From contig JAISCH010000092.1 in assembly GCA_031265725.1 (NCBI GenBank), forward strand, positions 1-14,566: 14,566 nucleotides of DNA, in the 5' to 3' direction. Source of the stretch: Propionibacteriaceae bacterium (GTDB lineage Bacteria; Actinomycetota; Actinomycetes; Propionibacteriales; Propionibacteriaceae). Below the pieces are notes generated by a model. It did no database searches. It was given only the letters and a program-made list of their open reading frames with translations, and was not told the origin of the DNA. The stretch's first letter is position 1; every line of letters begins with the position of its first letter. The translations under genes and the position numbers were made by a program. Below, one piece after another: positions 8,092 to 14,050 of this stretch.

Positions 8092-8180
8092 CCGGCGTCG
8101 GCAAGGGTCCAGTGCTGGTTGAGAAGCAGTCGGCGTCGCTGAGCACGATCTTCGCGGCTACTGTTAGGCTAGCCAGGTGA
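8088..8180 (+). CDS. Possible 30-residue linker ORF between kinase and prenyl synthase genes
   Basis: The ATG at 8088 overlaps the kinase stop as ATGA, the same arrangement used twice earlier in the operon. The frame stays open for 30 codons and ends in TGA at 8178-8180, overlapping the GTG start of the next gene as GTGA. The predicted peptide starts MTGVGKGPVLVEK and ends AATVRLAR. It is basic, has no signal peptide and no recognised domain. Only a weak GGGA (8075-8078) lies upstream. It could be a real coupled microprotein, a device that carries ribosomes from the kinase to the next gene, or a chance frame. A promoter-like box inside its 3' end argues for the last two. Not recognised as any family. 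Confidence 0.22.
   Translation: MTGVGKGPVLVEKQSASLSTIFAATVRLAR
8165..8170 (+). promoter_or_regulatory. Candidate -10 box (TAGGCT) for a leaderless prenyl synthase transcript
   Basis: TAGGCT, in the context TGTTAGGCT, fits the actinobacterial TANNNT -10 consensus. It ends six bases before the GTG at 8177, so transcription would start at or next to the start codon. No purine-rich ribosome binding site lies just before that GTG, which agrees with leaderless translation. No clear -35 element is seen (TGAGCA at 8140-8145 is weak). Confidence 0.5.
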
Positions 8181-9169
8181 ATTGGAATGCTCGTGAGTTG
8201 ATCGGCGCTGTGGACGAGGACTTCGTCGATACGGTCTCGCAATTCCTGGCAGAGGTGGAGGAACAGCTCGTTGACGCGGCCAAGGCGGACACGGTGTTCG
8301 CCACTGAGGCGGCCGGACACATTATCACCTCCGGCGGGAAGCGATTCCGCCCGCTGCTGGTGGTGGTGGCGTCACTGCTTGGAGAGCCAGTCCATGAGGA
8401 TGTGGTGAATGCGGCGGTAGTCACCGAATTGACCCATGTGGCCAGTCTCTATCACGACGACGTGATGGACGAGGCGGTGCTCCGCCGGGGAGTGCCGAGC
8501 GCCAATTCGCGCTGGGGCAATTCGGTGGCGATCCTGACTGGCGATTTATTGTTCGCCAAGATGGGGACGATCCTGACCAGGATGAGCAAGCCCTTCACCG
8601 AACTGCATGCCAAGACTTTCACCCGCCTTGTCCAAGGCCAGCTCGCGGAGACGGTGGGTCCGCAGCCGGGTGACGACCCAGTGGAGCACTATCTGCGCGT
8701 CGTGGCTGACAAGACTGGCTCGTTGATCGCTGCTGCCGCCGTCTTCGGCGGGATAGCGGCGGGCCTGCCGGAGCCGATGCTGGCGGCGCTGGAACAGTAT
8801 GGAGAAGAGATGGGGATGGTGTTCCAGCTCATCGATGACATCATCGACATTGAGTCGGACAGCACCGGCAAGACCCCGGGCACCGATCTGCGCGCCGGGG
8901 TGCAGACCTTGCCGATCCTGCTGGCGCGGCGCTCCACCGATCCTGCCGATGCCGCGCTGTTGCGATTGCTGGCCAGTGATCTCAGCGACGATGGCGAGTT
9001 GGCGGCGGCGCTCTCGCTGTTGCGTGAGCACCGGTGCATGGCCCAGGCCCGCAGCGAGATTCGCCGTCGCGCGAATCTGGCGCAAAGTTATTTAGCTCCG
9101 CTTCCCGAAGGCCAAGCCCGCGTCGGGCTGTCAGCCCTATGTGATGCGGTGATCACCCGTTCGTCCTAA
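8177..9169 (+). CDS. Long-chain polyprenyl diphosphate synthase
   Basis: A trans-isoprenyl diphosphate synthase of 330 residues, a normal length. It condenses isopentenyl diphosphate units onto an allylic diphosphate, in actinomycetes most likely for the menaquinone side chain. It shows GGKRFRP (53-59), the first Asp-rich motif DDVMD (94-98), KT in VADKTGSL (179-180), and the second Asp-rich motif FQLIDDIIDIESD (216-228). The residues four and five positions before the first Asp-rich motif are Ser90 and Ala89, both small. In this family bulky residues there stop chain growth early, so a long product (C35 or more) is likely. Exact chain length cannot be read from sequence. The start is GTG, supported by the upstream TAGGCT box and by the reading frame having no better start. 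The gene sits between the kinase and an FHA gene rather than near other menaquinone genes, which is an unusual place. The gap to the next gene is 10 bp. Confidence 0.92.
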   Translation: MNWNARELIGAVDEDFVDTVSQFLAEVEEQLVDAAKADTVFATEAAGHIITSGGKRFRPLLVVVASLLGEPVHEDVVNAAVVTELTHVASLYHDDVMDEAVLRRGVPSANSRWGNSVAILTGDLLFAKMGTILTRMSKPFTELHAKTFTRLVQGQLAETVGPQPGDDPVEHYLRVVADKTGSLIAAAAVFGGIAAGLPEPMLAALEQYGEEMGMVFQLIDDIIDIESDSTGKTPGTDLRAGVQTLPILLARRSTDPADAALLRLLASDLSDDGELAAALSLLREHRCMAQARSEIRRRANLAQSYLAPLPEGQARVGLSALCDAVITRSS

Positions 9170-9172
9170 GGT
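9167..9172 (+). promoter_or_regulatory. Possible -10 box (TAAGGT) upstream of FHA gene
   Basis: TAAGGT includes the TAA stop codon of the prenyl synthase gene and ends seven bases before the ATG at 9180, the spacing of a leaderless start. The only Shine-Dalgarno-like run is AAGG (9168-9171), eight bases before the start, so the same bases could instead act as a weak ribosome binding site in a read-through transcript. Confidence 0.3.
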
Positions 9173-9179
9173 TCCCCCA

Positions 9180-10328
9180 ATGGTTGATTTAATTACTCAG
9201 AATAATCCCGGTTTCAGCTACCAGCCCGGACCGTACGCCTTGGTTTGCGTGCCGTCGGCGGCCGTCCTGATTGAATTGCCCACCGGTCACGAACTGGTCG
9301 GCCAGGTGTACGCCGCGCTGCGGGCGAAGGTTGATCTGGACGATGTGTTGGACATCTTGATCAGCAGCGGTCTGCGGGCAGTGCGAGGCTTCGTGGCGGT
9401 GGCCGGGGTGCCGGTGGGGGCCAGAGTGATCGCGCGCGGCAGTTTCCGGGCTGTCGATGGGCAGGGCGAGGAAGTGAACGGGCTGCCGATAATCACCGAC
9501 CGGTTCACCGATGATTTCAACCTCCGCTTGGACGCCGGTGATACCGGCAAAGGCTCCGAGAGCTCGGATTGGTTGCCGCTGCTGGGCGGGGTGGTGAATG
9601 CCAGTGTGGTCCAGATCGGCACGGTGGAACCCCCTTTTGACGACAACGACGACGAAGGCGAGACGGTCATCGAGCCGCTGCCGCCCGCACCCGAGCCAAT
9701 AGACGACGACGGTCCGGCGACTGCCGAGCAGCCAGTGATCGAGGCGGAGCTATTGGACGCTGCCGAGGAACCGGAGGCGGAGGCGGCCCCGTTTTCCCCC
9801 GAGTCCCCGGACCAAGCCGAGAGCGCCGAGGAGCCGGATTCGGATTCGGACGATCCGGTTCGGCAGCCGGTGATGATCATGGCGGTGTCCTGCCCGGACG
9901 GTCACTTGACCTCTCCGTACTTGAACATGTGCCGGGTGTGCGGACAGCCGGTCTCTCCGCAGCGGCCGGTCGAGGTCCCGCGTCCGCCGTTGGGCACGAT
10001 CCTGTTCGCCAACGGTGACCGGGAATTGCTCGACTGCCCGATAATTCTGGGCCGCAGCCCCCGGGTGCCGCCTGATTATGCCGGTGAGCAGCCCAAACTG
10101 CTCCAGTTGGACGATCCCGGCCGCGATGTGTCCGGTCAGCACTTGCAGATCGGCATCGACGGTTGGCAGGTGCTGTTGACCGACCTCGGCTCCACCAACG
10201 GGACCGAGGTGGTTTTTCCCGGTGCCCAACCGGTGCGATTGCGTCCAAACGACCCGTTGCTGATCGGCTCGGGGACTTACGTTGTGCTGGGCGGGTCGTT
10301 GGAATTCTGGTATGAGACCGGGCCGTAG
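9180..10328 (+). CDS. FHA-domain protein with acidic linker and Cys/His zinc-ribbon-like motif
   Basis: A 382-residue protein with three parts. Residues 1-150 form a globular domain I cannot name, though actinobacterial FHA proteins next to kinase genes often begin this way. Residues about 150-228 are a very acidic, Pro-rich linker, probably disordered. Then CPDGH (238-242) and CRVCG (251-255) supply three Cys and one His in a spacing that fits a small zinc-binding knuckle. The C-terminal FHA domain (about 270-380) keeps the phosphothreonine-binding pattern: GRS (291-293), VSGQH (317-321), and DLGSTNG (335-341). No membrane helix or signal peptide is present, so it is cytosolic. Close to the kinase gene, it is a natural kinase substrate or adaptor, by inference. 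The start is ATG at 9180, ten bases after the upstream stop. Confidence 0.88.
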   Translation: MVDLITQNNPGFSYQPGPYALVCVPSAAVLIELPTGHELVGQVYAALRAKVDLDDVLDILISSGLRAVRGFVAVAGVPVGARVIARGSFRAVDGQGEEVNGLPIITDRFTDDFNLRLDAGDTGKGSESSDWLPLLGGVVNASVVQIGTVEPPFDDNDDEGETVIEPLPPAPEPIDDDGPATAEQPVIEAELLDAAEEPEAEAAPFSPESPDQAESAEEPDSDSDDPVRQPVMIMAVSCPDGHLTSPYLNMCRVCGQPVSPQRPVEVPRPPLGTILFANGDRELLDCPIILGRSPRVPPDYAGEQPKLLQLDDPGRDVSGQHLQIGIDGWQVLLTDLGSTNGTEVVFPGAQPVRLRPNDPLLIGSGTYVVLGGSLEFWYETGP

Positions 10329-10336
10329 GCCCATTT

Positions 10337-10351
10337 CGGCTCATTGAGCCG
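10337..10351 (+). terminator. 15-base perfect palindrome: hairpin terminator or operator
   Basis: CGGCTCATTGAGCCG has two 7-base arms around a central T and begins nine bases after the FHA stop codon. As RNA it can fold as a 6-bp GC-rich stem with an ATT loop. There is no U-run after it, so it would be a weak intrinsic terminator. It ends one base before a TACGAT -10-like box, so it could equally be an operator in the promoter of the next gene. Confidence 0.4.
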
Positions 10352-10352
10352 C

Positions 10353-10358
10353 TACGAT
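10353..10358 (+). promoter_or_regulatory. Candidate -10 box (TACGAT) upstream of the FHA/winged-helix gene
   Basis: TACGAT fits TANNNT and lies directly after the 15-base palindrome. Transcription would start about at 10364, where an ATG opens a 15-codon ORF. A second box, TAGCGT at 10384-10389, is a weaker alternative. No convincing -35 element is visible for either. Confidence 0.4.
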
Positions 10359-10363
10359 TCAAA

Positions 10364-10411
10364 ATGGATATCCGCCGGACAACTAGCGTACGGGAGAACG
10401 GCCTTGGGTAA
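10364..10411 (+). CDS. Possible 15-codon leader ORF
   Basis: ATG at 10364, five bases after the TACGAT box, opens a frame that reads MDIRRTTSVRENGLG and stops with TAA at 10409-10411. The stop lies just beyond the TTG at 10404 that probably starts the next gene, so the two frames overlap by eight bases and their translation could be coupled. It is too short to judge coding potential and could be chance. Confidence 0.18.
   Translation: MDIRRTTSVRENGLG
10392..10397 (+). promoter_or_regulatory. Ribosome binding site GGGAGA that fixes the TTG start at 10404
   Basis: GGGAGA lies six bases before the TTG at 10404. An upstream in-frame TTG at 10344 has no such site and sits in the middle of the palindrome, so 10404 is the better start. 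The same GGGAGAA sequence precedes the amidase start at 11161. Confidence 0.55.
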
Positions 10412-11177
10412 GAACCAAATCAGCGAGCCGCTAAACGAGAACGAATTGCGGGTGGAATTCGCCGGGAATTGGTATTCCCCCAAACCGAATGAGCAATTCA
10501 GCATCGGCCGGAATGGCGATGTGGCTTTTGACGACAATCCCTATCTGCACCGGAGTTTCCTCCGGCTGGCTTTCGGCAACGGGCTGTGGTGGGTTGTCAA
10601 CGATGGCAAGCGGCTGACGGCCGCGCTGTCCGATGGCGAGGGCCGGATGTACTCATGGCTGTCGCCCGGTTCTGCGGTGCCGCTGGTTTTCCGGCATATG
10701 CGGTTGTCTTTTGCAGCCGGGCCGATCAGTTATGAGCTGAACCTGTTCACTGCGACTCCAGCATTCGCCCCGGTCGGGTCGATGGCCTCCGCCGACTACA
10801 GCGAGGAGACTATCGGGGACATCCCACTCACCGCGACCCAGAAATTGCTCATCCTCGCCCTGGCCGAGAATCGGCTGCGCAAATTCGGCTCTGGGGCGGT
10901 GGAGATACCCTCGACGGCGCAGGCGGCTGAGCGGCTGGGCTGGACGCAGACTCGTTTCAACCGCAAGCTGGACAATGTTTGCGACAAATTCGACCATATC
11001 GGGGTGGACGGCCTGCGCGGCGACTCCTCCGGCTACGCGATCAACCGGAGGGCGCGACTGGTCGAGTACGCGGTGTCCTCGGCCTTGGTCACTGCCGCCG
11101 AGCTGCCGTTGCTGGAGGCTGAGGCTGCGGCGAATCGCGGCAATCGAGCCGGGAGAAACGATGACAATGATTCATGA
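10404..11177 (+). CDS. Degenerate-FHA protein with C-terminal winged-helix-like domain
   Basis: 257 residues from the TTG at 10404. The N-terminal half (about 14-115) has the FHA fold pattern FSIGRNGDVAFDD (32-44), a LHRSFLRL strand (48-55) and ND in place of NG (66-67). The Gly-Arg pair is kept (35-36), but the Ser and His of the usual SxxH motif are replaced by His49 and Phe52, so canonical phosphothreonine binding is doubtful. The C-terminal half (about 139-205) resembles a helix-turn-helix or winged-helix unit: LTATQKLLILALAE, then PSTAQAAERLGW, then TQTRFNRKLDNVC. The last 35 residues are Ala- and Glu-rich. This looks like a DNA-binding output protein linked to the kinase module. Targets are unknown. 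Its 3' end overlaps the amidase start by 17 bases. FHA assignment is moderate; the DNA-binding role is inferred from pattern only. Confidence 0.75.
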   Translation: MGKNQISEPLNENELRVEFAGNWYSPKPNEQFSIGRNGDVAFDDNPYLHRSFLRLAFGNGLWWVVNDGKRLTAALSDGEGRMYSWLSPGSAVPLVFRHMRLSFAAGPISYELNLFTATPAFAPVGSMASADYSEETIGDIPLTATQKLLILALAENRLRKFGSGAVEIPSTAQAAERLGWTQTRFNRKLDNVCDKFDHIGVDGLRGDSSGYAINRRARLVEYAVSSALVTAAELPLLEAEAAANRGNRAGRNDDNDS

Positions 11178-12570
11178 ATTGAGTGCCGAGGCACTGGCCG
11201 ATGCTATTCGCGCCGGTGAATTGACCGTGCTGGAAGTCACCGAGCACACTTTGCGCCGGGCCGAAGAGCTCGGGCCGGAGATCGGGGCGTTCGTCACTTT
11301 GAGCGCGGACCGGGCATTGGACCAGGCGCGGAAGTTGGACGCCCGGCTCAGCGTCGGCCCGGCCCGCTCGCCATTGTTCGGGGTGCCCTGCCCGATCAAG
11401 GATTTGAACGCGGTGGCCCAAGTCGGGATGGAATGCGGTTCGGCGGTGCTGGCGGGCAACGTGGCGACTTATGACGACGGGGTGGTGACTTGGCTGGCGG
11501 AAGCTGGCACGGTGATGGTCGGCAAGACCAACACGCCGGAATTCGGCTTCCCCTGCTACACCGAGCCGGACAACGCCCCGGCCGCCCGCACACCCTGGGA
11601 TTTGACTCGTTCCGCTGGCGGCTCCAGCGGTGGGGCGGCCGCCGCTGTGGCGGCCAAGATCGTGCCAATCGCGCACGCCTCGGATGGCGGCGGATCGATC
11701 CGGATCCCCGCCGCGAGTTGTGGACTGGTCGGGCTCAAGCCCAGTCGCGGCCGGATCAGCCCGACCCCGTACGGCTTCCCCGGTCCAGGACTGGCCAGCA
11801 ACGGCGTGCTCACCCGCACGGTGCGCGACACCGCCATCGGCTTGGACGCGCTGGCTGGGGCCAGGGTCGGCGACATCCACGCCGTGCCGCCTGCGGCGAC
11901 GGCTTTCCGCGCCGCCTGTGACGCCGCTGTGGGCAGGCTCCGGGTCGGGGTGCTCACCCAGCCGGTCATCGCGGAGGCCGAGGTGCATCCGGCTTGCCTG
12001 CGGGCCGTCGCCAAGACGGCGGACAGCTTGGCCGGGCTCGGCCATATCGTCGAGTACGCCCCAGTCCCGATGCGCCTGGAGGAATGGGACGCCTTCGCCG
12101 CGCTGTGGTCGGTGGGAGCCGCGACCTTGCCGATCCCGCCGGATAGCGAGCACTTGCTGCGTCCGCTCACCCGTTGGCTGCGGGAGCAGGGGAACAGCTA
12201 CAGCGGGAGGGCGTATGCCGAGGCATTGATCGCCTCCCAACGGATCGCCCAGCAGATCGCGGTGGCTTGGAATCCGTACGACATAATCCTCACCCCCACG
12301 CTGGCCCAGCCCCCGGCCAAGGTCGGAGGGCTCCGCGACGACCTTGATCCCGCCGCCGACTTCGCCGCGCAGACCCGTTTCACCCCGTGGACCTCGGTCT
12401 ACAACGTCTCCGGTCTGCCAGCGATCTCGCTGCCTCTGCACTCTACCCGGATCGACGAGGTGGAATTGCCGATTGGCGTCATGCTCGGCGCCCGTTTCGG
12501 CGCGGAGGCGCTGCTGCTCAGCGTATCCGCCCAATTGGAGGACGCCGGATTGAACCGGCTTGGGGAATAG
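11161..12570 (+). CDS. Amidase-signature family hydrolase
   Basis: A 469-residue amidase with a complete Ser-cisSer-Lys triad: Lys80 in CPIKDLN (77-83), Ser155 in AGGSSGGAAAA (152-162), and nucleophile Ser179 in SDGGGSIRIPA (174-184). The family cleaves carboxamide C-N bonds; substrate choice depends on the C-terminal half, which I cannot interpret. It has the same core as GatA of the glutamyl-tRNA amidotransferase, but no gatB or gatC gene is nearby, so a stand-alone amidase is more likely. It has no signal peptide and is cytosolic. The start at 11161 follows GGGAGA (11151-11156) by four bases; an ATG at 11167 is an alternative. The start region overlaps the previous gene by 17 bases, so it is probably in that transcript. 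The longer upstream extension of the frame lies inside the previous gene and is not real. Confidence 0.93.
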   Translation: MTMIHELSAEALADAIRAGELTVLEVTEHTLRRAEELGPEIGAFVTLSADRALDQARKLDARLSVGPARSPLFGVPCPIKDLNAVAQVGMECGSAVLAGNVATYDDGVVTWLAEAGTVMVGKTNTPEFGFPCYTEPDNAPAARTPWDLTRSAGGSSGGAAAAVAAKIVPIAHASDGGGSIRIPAASCGLVGLKPSRGRISPTPYGFPGPGLASNGVLTRTVRDTAIGLDALAGARVGDIHAVPPAATAFRAACDAAVGRLRVGVLTQPVIAEAEVHPACLRAVAKTADSLAGLGHIVEYAPVPMRLEEWDAFAALWSVGAATLPIPPDSEHLLRPLTRWLREQGNSYSGRAYAEALIASQRIAQQIAVAWNPYDIILTPTLAQPPAKVGGLRDDLDPAADFAAQTRFTPWTSVYNVSGLPAISLPLHSTRIDEVELPIGVMLGARFGAEALLLSVSAQLEDAGLNRLGE

Positions 12571-12596
12571 GGCTCGCTAGCGGCGGCTTGGGCGGC

Positions 12597-12602
12597 TATA
12601 GT
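12597..12602 (+). promoter_or_regulatory. Candidate -10 box (TATAGT) for a leaderless M20 hydrolase transcript
   Basis: TATAGT is a strong -10 match and ends six bases before the ATG at 12609. The bases between (GCGGCC) are no ribosome binding site, which points to leaderless initiation. A clear -35 element is absent. The 38-base gap after the amidase holds nothing else recognisable. Confidence 0.55.
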
Positions 12603-12608
12603 GCGGCC

Positions 12609-13913
12609 ATGAGCACTACTGAAGAAGTCGTCGGGTTATGCACGGACCTGATTCGTTTCGATACCTCCAACTTCGGGCCGGATGGGTCCAAGGGGGAGCG
12701 TGAGGCCGCCGAGTATGTGGCCGAGAAATTGAGCGAGGTCGGCATCGAGTCGCAACTATTCGAATCCGAGCATCGGCGCGCCAGCGTTGTCGCCCATTGG
12801 GAGCCACCGGGCTGTGACGCCAGCCTGCCGCCATTGCTGGTCCACGCGCACACCGATGTGGTCCCGGCAGTGGCCGAGGACTGGCAGGTCGATCCTTTCG
12901 CCGGAGAGGTGATCGACGGTTACATCTGGGGCCGGGGCGCGGTCGACATGAAAGACTTCGACGCGATGGTGCTGGCAGTGGTCCGGGACCGGGCGCGGAC
13001 GGGCCGCGCTCCGCGTCGTCCGATCAGATTGGTCTTCACCGCTGACGAGGAGGCTGGCGGCTACTTCGGCTCGATCTGGCTGGCTGAGCAGCATCCGGAG
13101 CTGATCGCGGATTGCTCGGAAGCCATCGGCGAGGTGGGCGGATTCTCCTTGACCATCCGGGACGATTTGCGGCTCTATCTGGTGCAGACCGCCGAGAAAG
13201 GGATGGCTTGGCTGCGCTTGGTGGCCGATGGCCAGGCCGGGCATGGCTCGATGCGCAACGACAACAACGCGGTGACCGATCTGGCCAAGGCTGCCGCCAG
13301 GGTGGGGGAGTACCGTTGGCCGGATCGGATTCGTCCAGCGCAGCAGCAATTCCTGGACGCGCTGGAGGACGCCCTCGGCATCCAGATCAACAACGACACG
13401 GTTGAGGACACCCTGGCCGGGCTGGGCAGCATCTCCCGGATGATCGGTGCGACGATGGGCAACACCGCCAATCCGACCATGCTGCAGGCAGGTTACAAGG
13501 TGAATGTGATCCCCGGACATGCCAGCGCCGGGATCGATGGCCGGTTCATCCCCGGCTGCGATGACGAATTCTTCACCACCATCCAGGAATTGCTCGGTGA
13601 CAAGGTGCGTTACGAGGTGGTCCATGACGACATCGCGGTGGAGACCGAATTCTCCGGCGCATTGGTCGAGGCGATGCGGACGAGCCTGGTCGCTGAGGAC
13701 GAGCATGCCCGCGTCGTCCCCTATCTGTTGAGCGCTGGCACCGACGCGAAAGCCTGGTCCAAGCTCGGCGTGCGTTGCTTCGGCTTCAACCCGCTCAAAT
13801 TACCGCCAGAACTCGATTTCACCGCCCTCTTCCACGGCGTTGACGAGCGGGTGCCGATCGAGGGTTTGGAATTCGGCTGCCGGGTATTCGATCATTTCCT
13901 GGACCAAGCGTAA
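12609..13913 (+). CDS. M20 family metallohydrolase (peptidase or deacylase)
   Basis: 434 residues from the ATG at 12609; the frame extends upstream into the amidase gene, but the -10 box and the family N-terminus favour this start. All M20 active-site elements are visible: HAHTDVVP with metal ligand His81 and catalytic Asp83, bridging Asp113 in GRGAVDMKD, general base Glu147 and metal ligand Glu148 in TADEEAGG, Glu175 in GEVGG, dimerisation-domain GHGS (211-214), and the final ligand His409 in FHGVDERVP. The spacing matches two-zinc enzymes such as DapE and ArgE-like aminoacylases. Substrate cannot be assigned: dipeptides, N-acyl amino acids or related amides are possible. It is cytosolic, with no signal peptide. 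Its position after an amidase suggests amide or peptide scavenging, by inference only. Confidence 0.93.
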   Translation: MSTTEEVVGLCTDLIRFDTSNFGPDGSKGEREAAEYVAEKLSEVGIESQLFESEHRRASVVAHWEPPGCDASLPPLLVHAHTDVVPAVAEDWQVDPFAGEVIDGYIWGRGAVDMKDFDAMVLAVVRDRARTGRAPRRPIRLVFTADEEAGGYFGSIWLAEQHPELIADCSEAIGEVGGFSLTIRDDLRLYLVQTAEKGMAWLRLVADGQAGHGSMRNDNNAVTDLAKAAARVGEYRWPDRIRPAQQQFLDALEDALGIQINNDTVEDTLAGLGSISRMIGATMGNTANPTMLQAGYKVNVIPGHASAGIDGRFIPGCDDEFFTTIQELLGDKVRYEVVHDDIAVETEFSGALVEAMRTSLVAEDEHARVVPYLLSAGTDAKAWSKLGVRCFGFNPLKLPPELDFTALFHGVDERVPIEGLEFGCRVFDHFLDQA

Positions 13914-13934
13914 TATCCGCGATTTGCGGAATAT
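13913..13934 (+). terminator. Inverted repeat just after M20 hydrolase stop, possible terminator
   Basis: The stem pairs CCGC (13917-13920) with GCGG (13926-13929) around a GATTT loop, extended by ATAT pairs with one bulged A. It starts on the stop codon. No U-run follows, so as an intrinsic terminator it would be weak. Its right arm overlaps a TATAGT box (13932-13937). Confidence 0.35.
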
Positions 13935-13952
13935 AGTCGCTGCCTGGACGGT

Positions 13953-13958
13953 TATATT
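13953..13958 (+). promoter_or_regulatory. Candidate -10 box (TATATT) for the lipoprotein gene
   Basis: TATATT lies in an AT-rich patch (13951-13963) unlike the surrounding GC-rich DNA. Transcription would start near 13965, giving a leader of about 86 bases before the ATG at 14051. TATAGT at 13932-13937 is another candidate. No good -35 at standard spacing is visible; TTGCGG (13924-13929) is 23 bases away. Confidence 0.4.
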
Positions 13959-13970
13959 AATTAGCGTCCG

Positions 13971-13997
13971 AGAGAGGTTGGGACACGCCCCCTCTCT
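13971..13997 (+). promoter_or_regulatory. Bulged hairpin in the lipoprotein leader
   Basis: AGAGAGG (13971-13977) pairs with CCTCTCT (13991-13997) and an inner GGG (13980-13982) pairs with CCC (13988-13990), leaving an ACACG loop and a two-base TT bulge. This ten-pair stem lies between the candidate promoter and the ribosome binding site. It has no U-run. It could stabilise the mRNA, attenuate, or bind a factor; no known riboswitch class is recognised. Confidence 0.4.
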
Positions 13998-14010
13998 GCG
14001 GGCGACCAAG

Positions 14011-14022
14011 TATTCTTGAATA
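14011..14022 (+). repeat. Short AT-rich inverted repeat TATTCTTGAATA
   Basis: Five-base arms TATTC and GAATA flank TT, 28 bases before the lipoprotein ATG. It could be part of a repressor site or chance. It also contains a TATTCT -10-like hexamer that would give a much shorter leader. Confidence 0.3.
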
Positions 14023-14050
14023 AAACTCAGCCATAAGAAGGGGTACTGAA

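Noticed and set aside
10975..11160. Extension of the amidase frame upstream to 10975
   Set aside because: It lies inside the FHA/winged-helix gene in another frame. The amidase family start and GGGAGA site place the start at 11161.
11089..12534. Long minus-strand frame (about 480 codons) opposite the amidase gene
   Set aside because: It is antisense to a gene with a full catalytic triad. Its product is rich in Arg, Gly, His and Pro with no domain, typical of a shadow frame in GC-rich DNA.
11161..12570. GatA subunit of glutamyl-tRNA amidotransferase
   Set aside because: The amidase core is shared, but no gatB or gatC gene is adjacent and family-specific features cannot be confirmed, so a general amidase call is safer.
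12387..12608. N-terminal extension of the M20 hydrolase gene to an ATG at 12387
   Set aside because: The 74 extra codons lie mostly within the amidase gene and resemble no M20 N-terminus. TATAGT just before 12609 supports the shorter form.
12571..12608. Terminator after the amidase gene
   Set aside because: The 38-base gap has no stem of useful length and no U-run; only the -10 box is convincing.
12756..13706. Minus-strand frame of 316 codons opposite the M20 hydrolase gene
   Set aside because: Antisense shadow of a fully supported metallohydrolase; composition rich in His, Asp and Gln without domain pattern.
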